Source of the DNA: Mucilaginibacter sp. UR6-11
GTDB taxonomy: Bacteria; Bacteroidota; Bacteroidia; Sphingobacteriales; Sphingobacteriaceae
NCBI RefSeq assembly: GCF_020880695.1
Contig: NZ_JAJIWO010000001.1
Coordinates: 372,001 to 436,000, forward strand
Direction: 5' to 3'
Length of the DNA: 64,000 nucleotides
Part shown: in pieces, positions 14,176-23,291 of the stretch
How the letters are laid out: every line of letters begins with the position of its first letter
Position numbering within the stretch: the stretch's first letter is position 1
Notes under the pieces: generated by a model
Database searches by the model: none
What the model was told of the DNA's origin: nothing
Seen by the model: only the letters and a program-made list of their open reading frames with translations
Made by a program: the position numbers and the translations under genes

Positions 14176-15567
14176 TTACATAATTTTTAAAGTCGATTTC
14201 AAATCATTCATCCCGCCATTATCCACAACCCAGGTATCTTTATTAGCTAGCCTTACTGCATATTCTACCCTGCCTTTTAAGCCGGGTGCCTGGTCTGCAA
14301 TACGCAGATAAAGTGCGTAAGTGCCCGCTGGGATACCGTTCAGGCTTACAGACTCATCAAGCTTAACTGTAGTGGCCGGTTTTATGCCACGGATGTCATA
14401 GGTAAGTGGTGCCTCATAATAAGTACCGGTGGCTGTATTTTTTAAGATGATGCTGGTCGTTTTTTTATTGTAAAGTGGCGCATAACCTACGTTAGTGATA
14501 TTTATGCCCAATTTTAAATTCCCGTTTACGGCGGCCTGAGCCGGCAATACAGCATTTACCAGTGCAAGGCGATATCCCAGGTTCCTTAAAAACTCATCAA
14601 AACATCCGGATGTTTTCCAGCCGTTAAGTGTTGGCTGGTAATAATCCATGTTCAGATAGGTCCATCTTAACAATTTCATTTGGGTCCGCCCCTGGTCGCA
14701 ACTGCTTGAATAGCCACCAATCGGCGGACAGGTTTCGCCACCTACCGGCACATACAAGGCTTCATTGCTAACATATTGCTTCTCAAGCGCGACGTTTGCA
14801 TAAGTTCCATAGTCGTCGGTGCTGGATAAAAAACAATCGTTGTGCTGTCCTACCCTTGCAATGTCAGTACCAGAGTAACCCTGCGCTGCGGTAATAGCCA
14901 CGGCCGTACCAAATACCTGCTGTTTTTGTAAAGGCGTGCGTACCTGTACCATAATGTCGGTTGGCACCACGCTTAACAGTTTTGTAAGTATGGTCTTTTC
15001 GTTATCGGGAGTGGCCAGTCCGTTAGTGGAATCATGCCATTCGCCATAATCGCCGATAAAACCAGCCTGAACAAATGCTATCACATCTTTATTAGCCTCA
15101 AGAACGGGCTTTAGCTGGTCCATATGCTGCTGAACTATAGCAAGTGGGGCATCGGTATCGGTTTCAGTATAAGCGAAGCGTACAACGCCTTTAAGGCCGG
15201 CATTACGTATTGTATTCAGGTCGGTCTGGATAAAATTAAGATATGCCTGGTCAATTGCTTTATTCTTGAAGTCCGACAGATAGAAAACCCGTACTATAAG
15301 TGTTGTATTTAGATTTACACGAAAAGTATTTAACGACACCGGATCCAAAGGGGTATTTGTGGTATATGTTTTAGTAAATCCCCGCTCAGGATTTGGAAAT
15401 ATATCCGTAGACTGTTCAAACTTAATACCGTCATCCGTGGTAACAACCGGGGGAATGCTGCCGCCCCCGGCATTGCTTTTTTTACAGGCTACAAATATGC
15501 CGCAGCACAACAAAATAACTATAGCGCCCGCGCCAGCCACTTTATTAAAATTCTTCATCTTCATCAT
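14176..15567 (-). CDS. DUF4832/DUF4874 lipoprotein
   Basis: A 463-residue lipoprotein; the hydrophobic leader ends at CKK (Cys27). It has the family mark NPERGF (about 57-62) and the pattern VRFAYTETD, AFVQAGFIGDYGEWH and CFLSSTDDYGTY typical of the DUF4832/DUF4874 pair, which looks like a TIM-barrel glycosidase-like fold with a C-terminal beta domain. The DYGEW acid pair suggests catalysis, but no activity is assigned to this family that I can state with confidence. It sits between SusD and the PKD lipoprotein. A second member lies at 29619 in the same regulon. Confidence 0.8.
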   Translation of the reverse strand: MMKMKNFNKVAGAGAIVILLCCGIFVACKKSNAGGGSIPPVVTTDDGIKFEQSTDIFPNPERGFTKTYTTNTPLDPVSLNTFRVNLNTTLIVRVFYLSDFKNKAIDQAYLNFIQTDLNTIRNAGLKGVVRFAYTETDTDAPLAIVQQHMDQLKPVLEANKDVIAFVQAGFIGDYGEWHDSTNGLATPDNEKTILTKLLSVVPTDIMVQVRTPLQKQQVFGTAVAITAAQGYSGTDIARVGQHNDCFLSSTDDYGTYANVALEKQYVSNEALYVPVGGETCPPIGGYSSSCDQGRTQMKLLRWTYLNMDYYQPTLNGWKTSGCFDEFLRNLGYRLALVNAVLPAQAAVNGNLKLGINITNVGYAPLYNKKTTSIILKNTATGTYYEAPLTYDIRGIKPATTVKLDESVSLNGIPAGTYALYLRIADQAPGLKGRVEYAVRLANKDTWVVDNGGMNDLKSTLKIM

Positions 15568-15616
15568 CTTATAGTTTTAAGTTCTCTAAATCTAAATATA
15601 ATCACTTAAAGCAATT

Positions 15617-17080
15617 TTAATTATAACCCGGGTTCTGGATAAACTTACCCTTGCCCTCGGCAACACGATCTGGTGAAAAAGGATATAGTACTTTGTATTG
15701 GTTGGTTAATGTTGAATGCTTAACCTCCTGACAGCGTGATACAAACTTGCCCATGCGGATCAAATCTGCACGGTACTGGCCATTTTCGCACCAAAACTCG
15801 TGACTTCTTTCTAAAAGGATCAGGTCATTAAATTGCGATAATGAACTGTATGATGCCAGTGGCTTTGCTGCCAAACCTGCTCTGGCACGGATGGTTGTTA
15901 CCAAATCCATAGCTTCCTGATTAGGGCCCGAGATATTGGCGATAGCTTCTGCTTTTGATAACAGCACGTCGGCATAGCGATACATGATAATATCAACAGT
16001 GGTTAAACCCGTGGTGCGCGCAGCATCCTGGTTTATTTTAAGTGGTATAGGCCCGTAGTTAATCAGCGTACCCGGGTTGGCCCTGTTGTACGTAATGCCG
16101 TCTGTACCGGTAAACTCAGTTATCAGCATGGTTTTGCGTTTGTCGTTACTTTCAAAGCTGTCATAAAAATACCAGGTGCTTTGGATAGTACCGAAGCCGC
16201 CTTTCGGTGCAAACACCGCCGGCAATACCATCAGCTGCCATTGGTTTTCGCTTGTGCCTGCATAATCGCAAGGGATGGCCCAGATCACTTCTCTACTGTT
16301 CTTGGCACCTTCCAAATCCCACATGCCTACGTAATTCGGATCGATCGTGTAATAGCCGTAACCTATAATGTCATTACATAAGGTTAAAACCTCGGCCCAG
16401 TTCTTTTCATGAAGATCCAACCTAATCTGGATCATCTTTGCCAAAGCTTTATTAAACCTGCCGTATTCAGCCTCTGCAGGTGCAGGCAGATCAGCTGCCG
16501 CAGCAACCAGGTCGGCTTTAATATAATCAACCATTTCCTGGTTTGATAAACGGGCAAGTGTCACCTCTTTTAACGGGTTTTGTAAAACACTAAGCGGGGC
16601 AATTACCAGCGGCCCGTATAAATCAAATAAGGTATAGGCTAAAAGTCCGCGGGCACAGCGTACCTCGGCAATAGCTTTCTTTTTCAAATCATCACTTACT
16701 GTTGATTTTTGGATCAGATTAATCGTATTGGTCATCATGCTGATCTTATTATAATAATCATCATAATAATGAGTGAAGGCAGCATCCTTCGGCAGATAGC
16801 TTTGCAGCGTAGCCGTGTTTTGGTCGCCATAAGGACCATATAATGTTTCTGTTGTAGCATCTGACAAAAACATCACACCTTTTTCTGAGGTTGAGAAAAT
16901 ACCATTGCTATATGAACCCCTTAATGGATAATAGGCAGCATTAACCATTGCATCTAGGTCTGCCGCTGTTTTTGGGAAAATGGCCGGGTTAATCTCCGAA
17001 TAATTAATGGACACAAGGTCCTTAGTACAACTGCTTAGTAGTACTACGATCGACGCGATTATTAATTTATATCTTTTCAT
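15617..17080 (-). CDS. RagB/SusD-family outer-membrane lipoprotein
   Basis: A 487-residue SusD-like protein. The leader ends at a lipobox (LLSSC, Cys18), followed by the N-terminal SusD helix region with SEINPAIFPKTAADLDAMVNAAYYPLRG. The C-terminal half has the conserved RYADVLLSKAEAIANISGPN and TIRARAGL. SusD binds glycan at the cell surface and forms a lid over its SusC partner. It is directly downstream of SusC (22-base gap), so the two should work as a pair in importing the GalNAc-containing glycan. Confidence 0.92.
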   Translation of the reverse strand: MKRYKLIIASIVVLLSSCTKDLVSINYSEINPAIFPKTAADLDAMVNAAYYPLRGSYSNGIFSTSEKGVMFLSDATTETLYGPYGDQNTATLQSYLPKDAAFTHYYDDYYNKISMMTNTINLIQKSTVSDDLKKKAIAEVRCARGLLAYTLFDLYGPLVIAPLSVLQNPLKEVTLARLSNQEMVDYIKADLVAAAADLPAPAEAEYGRFNKALAKMIQIRLDLHEKNWAEVLTLCNDIIGYGYYTIDPNYVGMWDLEGAKNSREVIWAIPCDYAGTSENQWQLMVLPAVFAPKGGFGTIQSTWYFYDSFESNDKRKTMLITEFTGTDGITYNRANPGTLINYGPIPLKINQDAARTTGLTTVDIIMYRYADVLLSKAEAIANISGPNQEAMDLVTTIRARAGLAAKPLASYSSLSQFNDLILLERSHEFWCENGQYRADLIRMGKFVSRCQEVKHSTLTNQYKVLYPFSPDRVAEGKGKFIQNPGYN

Positions 17081-17102
17081 CTTTTATATCTTTTAGTTCC
17101 AA

Positions 17103-20100
17103 TTAAAATGTAACGTTTATACCAGCTAAGAACGACCTGATATTAGGATAAGCTGCTGTATATGAATCTGTTTCAGGATCAACACCTTTATAAGGTGTTA
17201 TCACAAAAATATTTTGACCGTCTAAATGGAAACGGATAGAAGACACCGCCCCTTTTGCCCATTTAACCGGAATATCATAACCTATAGAAACATTTTGCAA
17301 CCTGATAAACCAGGCATTCTCCATAAAAAAATCACCTACCGGATATGGAGAGAACCCATAAAATGAACTTGGTTGAGAATTGGTTGGATTTGTTGGTGTC
17401 CACCTGTTTTTAACGGTTCTTAAAGCATTATAACCGTTAGAGTATATGCCATAAGCGCTAACACCGTAAGTCACATAATTAGGATCTTGCATTGACCGGC
17501 CAAACAACCCGTTAAAGTCAAAATTAAGCGAGAACCTTTTATAGGTAAAAATATTGGTGATACCCGCCATAGCACTTGGGTCTGTAGTACCAAACAACTT
17601 TTCATCTGCATTATCAATAATACCATCCGGTTTTCCTGTTCTCAAGAACCTGCCGTTGGCATCAACTACCGGGTTACCCTGGGCGTCACGTACATAGCCG
17701 TTAATGTCTTTTACTTTGATCATACCGGGTAATAATAACGGTTGCGAAACCGGCGGCGTTTCCCCAATCTGTAAAATACCATCAGACACATAATTATAGT
17801 TTGATCGGATAGGATCTTGCGCGCTTTCATAAACATTTGGTTTCCAATCGGGCGAACGTTCTTTCCAGTTGTTTTTATATTTTGAGAAAGTGTATAATGT
17901 TCTCCATTGAAAGTTTTCTGTTTTAATATTTCGAACATTGATGCTTACCTCAATCCCCTTGCCCAATGTTTTACCAACATTGTAGAGAATGGTATTGATC
18001 TCCTGGTATGAGTTGAGTTTTTTAACATCCAGAAGATCTGAAACAACATTACGGAATACTTCGACCGATCCGTCAACCCTGCCGTTAAAAAGCGAGAAGT
18101 CTAAACCTAAGTTAGCAGCCGTAGTAGTTTCCCATTTCAGGTCCGGGTCTTCAAGCCTTGACAGGGAGACACCTGTAAGCCTGGTATCTGAACCTGATAA
18201 ATAAGCAGAATAAGCACTATAAGCGGCAAACGCATTACTATATTGAATATTATCGCTTACAATGGAAGCATTCCCTGTTTGGCCATAGCTAAACCTAAAC
18301 TTCAATTGCGATACCGTATTTTTCATTTTAGCAAAGAATGGCTCTTCAGCTACGTTCCATGCAACGGCTGCCGAAGGGAACGTGCCCCATTTATGATTCC
18401 TGGCAAACACACTGGCTCCGTCCGTACGTACAGTGGCGGTAAACAAATAGCGGCTATTATAATTATAATTAAAACGGCCAAAATAGGATGCTATTTCATT
18501 ATTAGAGCCTGCTGATGCCGGGGTTTGAATATTTGTACCTGCGCCTAAATTATTCCACAGGAAAGCATCTGTAATAAAACCTGTAGCGCCTGCACTTGAA
18601 CTTTGATCAATAAATTTTTGTTTAGAAACTCCACCCAACAACTCAAAATTATGAGCGTGAGCAATTGTTTTTTTATAGTTAGCTGTTGCTTCTAATAAAT
18701 AGTTATCGCTACTTGCGTTGCCAACAAATGCACGGCCGTGTTCTAAAGCACCTGCCAAGGTTGATGTTGGTATATAACTTTGACGTAATGTAGAACCTCT
18801 GTCTACACCAGCTTTAAGCCTAATAACAAGGTCTTTTATAGGTGTAATGTCTAAATATGTATTTAACAGCAAACGTTCAACGCGTCCCTTATCGGTAATA
18901 GTTAGTAATGAGTAAGGATTTGGCTGTAATGCTAATTGCGGATTAATTGGGTAATTTCCATCCTCGTCAATAGCTTGAATGTGTGGCCCCTGCTGGATAG
19001 CGGCCCTAATAACACCTGAGTTTTCGTATTGATCGCCGCCTAACTGACTGTTTAAATTGTCAATCCGGCTGGCGGTTAAATTAACACTAAGTTTCAAAAT
19101 CTTGCTCAAATCCTGGTCTATATTGGTACGCAGCGAATAACGTTTTAAACCCGAGTTTTTAATAACCCCATCCTGATCATAATAATTAGCTGATACAAAA
19201 TATTTGGTTGCTTTGGCACCGCCGGAAATAGACAAGTTCTGCTGCAATGTGGCTCCGTTGCGCGTAACCAATTTTATCCAATCGGTACCTCTGCCCACAT
19301 TGTTGATTGCATTTTGGGTATACAGTTTACGATAAGGCCCACTTGTCGCGATAGCCTCTGCCACTGTTGTAGTCCCGTAAGGCGCAACATGGTTGTCAAA
19401 ATTCCATTGCTCCTGCCCTTGTTCGTTTCTTACCTGCATCCACTCATTCAGGGGCAGCACGTCAAACGGATTTTTAAATTTCTGATAGGTATAGTTTGCC
19501 GAATAATCAACCTTCGCTTTGCCATCGGCACCATGTTTGGTGGTTATCAAAATAACCCCGCTAGCCGCACGTGAGCCATATATGGCAGTGGCACTCGCAT
19601 CCTTTAACACTTCAATAGATTCGATATCATTGGGATTAAATGATGTTAAAACACTTTGGGTACCTGCATCATACTTTCCATTTGTTGACGGTTGTGTCAA
19701 ATCTGAAATAGGGAACCCATCAACAACATATAGCGGCTCTGAACTGCCGTGTACGGGGCCATTACCATTGCCGTTACCGCGCACTAATATATCCAAGCCT
19801 CCCCCCGGCTGCGCGCTGTTTTGTACTATAGTTACACCAGCAATTTTACCTTTCAGCATGTTACCAATCTCGGGGCCTTGCCCAAGAACCAGGTCACTTG
19901 TTTTTACAGATGACACAGCACCGGTAAGATCCCGTTTCTTTTGGGTACCATAACCAATAACCACAACCTCATTAAGGCCGGTATTTGATTCTTCCAGCGT
20001 GACGTTTAAAGCGGTGTTGCCGGTAACGGGGATCTCTTTGGTTGTGAAACCAATTAGCTTAATCACCAATACATCACCAACGTTAGCCTCGATAGAAAAG

Positions 20101-20330
20101 TTTCCTTTTACATCGGTTGTGGTAGCCGCTGTACCATTTTTAACAGATACAACCACGCCGGGAAGCGGCTCCCCTTTTGCGTCGGTTACCGTCCCGCTGA
20201 TGGGGGCCTGCCGGCGTTCATCAGCTATGCCCCTGGCTAAGCTTTTAGCCATTGCGGGTAAATACTGCAAGTTTAAAAGCAATATGACCGCAAAAAAGAG
20301 CTTCATTTTGTGTAAATAATTGTTATCCAT
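17103..20330 (-). CDS. SusC/RagA-family TonB-linked outer-membrane transporter
   Basis: A 1075-residue TonB-dependent transporter. After the signal peptide there is a carboxypeptidase-regulatory-like domain (ISGTVTDAKGEPLPGVVVSVKNG), the SusC motif NEVVVIGYGTQKKRDLTGAV, a plug domain with PLYVVDGFPI and SIEVLKDASATAIYGSRAASGVILITTK, then the beta barrel. No STN domain is present, so unlike the two other SusC proteins here it is not tied to an anti-sigma switch; the LacI operators are the likely control. The first Met gives MDNNYLHKMKLFFAV; Met9 (start 20306) is an alternative. It imports oligosaccharides with the SusD protein that follows. Confidence 0.93.
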   Translation of the reverse strand: MDNNYLHKMKLFFAVILLLNLQYLPAMAKSLARGIADERRQAPISGTVTDAKGEPLPGVVVSVKNGTAATTTDVKGNFSIEANVGDVLVIKLIGFTTKEIPVTGNTALNVTLEESNTGLNEVVVIGYGTQKKRDLTGAVSSVKTSDLVLGQGPEIGNMLKGKIAGVTIVQNSAQPGGGLDILVRGNGNGNGPVHGSSEPLYVVDGFPISDLTQPSTNGKYDAGTQSVLTSFNPNDIESIEVLKDASATAIYGSRAASGVILITTKHGADGKAKVDYSANYTYQKFKNPFDVLPLNEWMQVRNEQGQEQWNFDNHVAPYGTTTVAEAIATSGPYRKLYTQNAINNVGRGTDWIKLVTRNGATLQQNLSISGGAKATKYFVSANYYDQDGVIKNSGLKRYSLRTNIDQDLSKILKLSVNLTASRIDNLNSQLGGDQYENSGVIRAAIQQGPHIQAIDEDGNYPINPQLALQPNPYSLLTITDKGRVERLLLNTYLDITPIKDLVIRLKAGVDRGSTLRQSYIPTSTLAGALEHGRAFVGNASSDNYLLEATANYKKTIAHAHNFELLGGVSKQKFIDQSSSAGATGFITDAFLWNNLGAGTNIQTPASAGSNNEIASYFGRFNYNYNSRYLFTATVRTDGASVFARNHKWGTFPSAAVAWNVAEEPFFAKMKNTVSQLKFRFSYGQTGNASIVSDNIQYSNAFAAYSAYSAYLSGSDTRLTGVSLSRLEDPDLKWETTTAANLGLDFSLFNGRVDGSVEVFRNVVSDLLDVKKLNSYQEINTILYNVGKTLGKGIEVSINVRNIKTENFQWRTLYTFSKYKNNWKERSPDWKPNVYESAQDPIRSNYNYVSDGILQIGETPPVSQPLLLPGMIKVKDINGYVRDAQGNPVVDANGRFLRTGKPDGIIDNADEKLFGTTDPSAMAGITNIFTYKRFSLNFDFNGLFGRSMQDPNYVTYGVSAYGIYSNGYNALRTVKNRWTPTNPTNSQPSSFYGFSPYPVGDFFMENAWFIRLQNVSIGYDIPVKWAKGAVSSIRFHLDGQNIFVITPYKGVDPETDSYTAAYPNIRSFLAGINVTF

Positions 20331-20392
20331 ACTTGGTTTTTTAGGTGGTACGTTAGTAAAAGTTAATTCATTAATTATGTGATAGTTATGTA

Positions 20393-21511
20393 TTATTCCT
20401 GTAAAATATCTTTGTAAGCAGCTACGGTTTCTGTGATGATCTGCCGTAACTGCGGGCTTTGTTCATATAATTTTGTAAATAGGCTAAACTGTGCTTTGGC
20501 GCGTATCAGGTTATGATCAGGATACTCTATTTTAAAATAGGTATCACCTTGCAGATAATCGGTTAAAAACCGCACCCCCTGCATATAAGGCAAAAGCAAC
20601 ATTCCCCATGAAAGCGATTCTACTTCTTTTTCGGTAAGAAAACTACCTGCCGTTTTAAGATAGCCTTCGGTATAAGCCTTAAACAGATCTGTGTTAACCT
20701 GTATTTTTTCCAGATCAGGCTCGTCTTCGGCAGCGGTGTTGGTAATTGTCCTGATGGCATCACCAAAATCATAGGCCACGTAACCGGTCATGACCGTATC
20801 CAGGTCTATTACACAGATGGCATTGTCATCCGCGTCAAACAAAACATTGTTTAATTTGGTATCATTATGGGTAATCCGTTTAGGTAATAAACCAGCCTGC
20901 CCCCATTCATTAATAATACTCATAGCCTGTTCATGGCGGGTAATAATATCTATCTCGGCGCTCACTGCCGAAACCCGGCTTGCTTTATTAACCTGCACCG
21001 CCTCGTGAAAATCTTTAAGCCGTTTCTGGATATTATGAAAATCGACAATCGTCTCTGATAACAGCGCCGGATCCATATCCGACAGCGTCGACTGAAAACG
21101 GCCGAATGCCATACCCGCTTCATAGGCTTGTCGCGTTGTTTCTGCCACATCATAACTCCTGGAACCGGGGATAAAAAAATAAAGCCGCCAGTAGTTATTG
21201 TCACCGTCCCGGTAAAAGCATCCGCCATCTTTGGTATCAATAAGCTGTAATAATTTTTGATTGGTACCCGGGGTAAGTTTACTTTGAAGATGAGCCGTTA
21301 CCCTGGCGATATTTTCCATCAAACCCAACACATCTTTAAACACCTGATGATTGATCCGTTGCAATAAATAATCGGGATCAGCCGCATTGCTGTTTTTTAA
21401 TAGGAAAGTATCATTTATATGACCGGTTCCATATTTCCGCACTTCAGAGATCCCTCCTGTTATTTGGAATTTAAGCGCAATAGCAGCTATATCAAAATTA
21501 GGTGTGTCCAT
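20393..21511 (-). CDS. NahK-like anomeric hexosamine kinase (APH fold), first copy
   Basis: A 372-residue phosphotransferase-fold protein. ITHNDTKLNNVLF (about 213-225) is the catalytic loop, with Asp217 the likely base, and VIDLDTVMTGYVAYDFGD (about 234-251) is the metal-binding segment. GTGHINDTF near residue 29 is the P-loop-like N-terminal motif. This layout fits N-acetylhexosamine 1-kinase (NahK), which makes GalNAc-1-P or GlcNAc-1-P from ATP. It begins the operon that runs on to SusC, SusD and GH109, and has two LacI-type operators just upstream. About 45 percent similar by eye to the kinase at 25266. Family is firm; the exact sugar is inferred from context. Confidence 0.82.
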   Translation of the reverse strand: MDTPNFDIAAIALKFQITGGISEVRKYGTGHINDTFLLKNSNAADPDYLLQRINHQVFKDVLGLMENIARVTAHLQSKLTPGTNQKLLQLIDTKDGGCFYRDGDNNYWRLYFFIPGSRSYDVAETTRQAYEAGMAFGRFQSTLSDMDPALLSETIVDFHNIQKRLKDFHEAVQVNKASRVSAVSAEIDIITRHEQAMSIINEWGQAGLLPKRITHNDTKLNNVLFDADDNAICVIDLDTVMTGYVAYDFGDAIRTITNTAAEDEPDLEKIQVNTDLFKAYTEGYLKTAGSFLTEKEVESLSWGMLLLPYMQGVRFLTDYLQGDTYFKIEYPDHNLIRAKAQFSLFTKLYEQSPQLRQIITETVAAYKDILQE

Positions 21512-21550
21512 TAAATATCTTTTGGTTGCTTTTACTGATAAAATACAATT

Positions 21551-21622
21551 ATGTGTTCGTACACTTAAATACTATATATCAGTTTGTTATATATTTCCTA
21601 AATATAGTGTGTTCGCACACAC
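21551..21622 (-). promoter_or_regulatory. Two LacI-type operators before the kinase-SusCD operon
   Basis: ATGTGTTCGTACAC (21551-21564) and GTGTGTTCGCACAC (21607-21620) share a palindromic core. The second has perfect 5-bp arms (GTGTG / CACAC). They lie 40 and 96 bases upstream of the kinase start. The surrounding spacer (21512-21903) also holds a terminator and otherwise AT-rich sequence. Confidence 0.7.
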
Positions 21623-21846
21623 AAATGCAAATTTATTTTAAAAAAAAGTTAACGTTATGTAAAAATAAATCCACACATACCGTAAATAAGCTTGATTTAA
21701 TATAAAATTGACTTTAACAACATGCCGTAACCGGACACATTTACAATTTTCCGGAGGTTTTTATTAGAAAAATGCAGGCAGATTTGAATAACCGATTAAA
21801 TAAACTGCGATATATCTTTCCTGCTCAAAGCCAACTTACTTCAAAC

Positions 21847-21881
21847 AAAAAAGGTTATTAAATAACTTTAACAACCTTTTT
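21847..21881 (-). terminator. Rho-independent terminator after glmM
   Basis: A hairpin of AAAAAAGGTT, a mismatch, TTAAA, a 4-base loop, TTTAA, and AACCTTTTT, with T and A tracts at both ends. It lies 23 bases after the glmM stop codon on the minus strand. Confidence 0.8.
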
Positions 21882-21903
21882 ATAGATTAACATTTACCAG
21901 GCC

Positions 21904-23289
21904 TCAATTGCCGGGATAATTCTGAATATCGTCGATGATATTTTGAGCCAGTTCATCAGCACTTTGCATCGAATCAGATTCTGTATAGATCCTGATCACC
22001 GGTTCTGTGTTTGATTTGCGCAGATGTACCCATTTCTTTCCAAACTCTATTTTTAAACCGTCAATAGTACTGTATGGTTGCTGCTGATATTTTGCTTCTA
22101 CCTTTTTCAATAAGCCATCGATATCCATCCCTTCTTTCAGCGTGATCTTATTTTTTGAGATATAATATGCCGGATAGGCTTGCCTTAAAGCGGATATCGT
22201 TTTTTTTGATTTAGCCAAATGGCTTAAAAACAACGCGATACCTACCAGCGCGTCCCGGCCATAATGCAGTTCGGGATAAATAATTCCGCCATTGCCTTCG
22301 CCACCTATTACCGCGTTAACTGCTTTCATTTTCGTTACGACGTTAACCTCGCCAACAGCCGAAGCTTCATAGGTTCCGCCGTGGTTCCCGGTAACATCAC
22401 GCAGGGCGCGGGTTGACGACAGGTTAGAAACCGTGTTGCCGGGCGTATGCTGTAAAATATAATCGGCTATGGCCACCAGGGTATATTCCTCGCCAAACAT
22501 ACTGCCGTCTTCGTTTACAAAACACAAACGGTCAACGTCAGGATCCACTACAATTCCCAAATCAGCCTTTACTTCCAAAACCTTTGCCGAAATGGCAGTA
22601 AGGTTCTCTGGCAGCGGCTCAGGCTCATGCGGAAAATCACCGTTTGGTACGCAGTATAGTTCTTCAATCTGCGTTACGCCCAAAGCATTAAGCAACGGCG
22701 GCAAAAAAATACCACCGGTAGAATTTACACAATCAATAACTACTTTAAAATCAGCTGCTTTTATTGCGGTAATATCAATCAACGGCAGGGCCAGGATTTT
22801 ATCAATATGTTTTCGCAGGTATGAATCATCATTGGTTACCTTACCTAAATTATCTACGCCGGCAAACTGCCAATTGGTATCTTCGGCAAGCTCAAGTACC
22901 CTTTTACCTTCGTCATCATTGATGAACTCGCCTTTAAAATTGAGTAGCTTAAGGGCGTTCCATTGTTTAGGATTATGGCTGGCGGTTATAATAATTCCAC
23001 CACCTGCCTGCTCGTCAGGTACGGCAATCTCAACCGTCGGCGTAGTTGAAAGGCCAAGATCTGTCACGCTGATACCTAATCCCATTAAAGTGCCGGTTAC
23101 CAGGTGATTTACCATTTGCCCGGAGATCCGCGCATCGCGCCCTATAACTACCTTGCGGTTACGGGTAGTTTCAATAACCCAACGACCATAAGCAGCTGTG
23201 TACTTTACAATATCGGCTGGCGTTAGCCCGTCTCCGGCGTTACCGCCAATGGTGCCTCTGATACCTGAGATTGATTTTATAAGTGTCAT
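21904..23289 (-). CDS. glmM: Phosphoglucosamine mutase-like phosphohexose mutase
   Basis: A 461-residue alpha-D-phosphohexomutase. It starts SISGIRGTIGG, has the catalytic phosphoserine loop IITASHNPKQWNALK (about 98-112), the Mg-binding DPDVDR (about 244-249), a sugar-binding GEGNGG and the phosphate-binding RKSNTEPVIRIYTES near the C terminus. This fits the GlmM/ManB type; in this operon it can interconvert hexosamine 1-phosphates made by the NahK-like kinase with 6-phosphates used by NagB. Whether it is the cell's only GlmM for peptidoglycan is not shown. It follows the NagB fusion by two bases. Confidence 0.82.
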   Translation of the reverse strand: MTLIKSISGIRGTIGGNAGDGLTPADIVKYTAAYGRWVIETTRNRKVVIGRDARISGQMVNHLVTGTLMGLGISVTDLGLSTTPTVEIAVPDEQAGGGIIITASHNPKQWNALKLLNFKGEFINDDEGKRVLELAEDTNWQFAGVDNLGKVTNDDSYLRKHIDKILALPLIDITAIKAADFKVVIDCVNSTGGIFLPPLLNALGVTQIEELYCVPNGDFPHEPEPLPENLTAISAKVLEVKADLGIVVDPDVDRLCFVNEDGSMFGEEYTLVAIADYILQHTPGNTVSNLSSTRALRDVTGNHGGTYEASAVGEVNVVTKMKAVNAVIGGEGNGGIIYPELHYGRDALVGIALFLSHLAKSKKTISALRQAYPAYYISKNKITLKEGMDIDGLLKKVEAKYQQQPYSTIDGLKIEFGKKWVHLRKSNTEPVIRIYTESDSMQSADELAQNIIDDIQNYPGN

Positions 23290-23291
23290 TA

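Noticed and set aside
22469..23107. A 212-codon plus-strand frame opposite glmM.
   Set aside because: The minus-strand glmM frame has full conserved motifs. The plus frame is a Ser/Pro-rich mirror of it, typical of antisense shadow frames.
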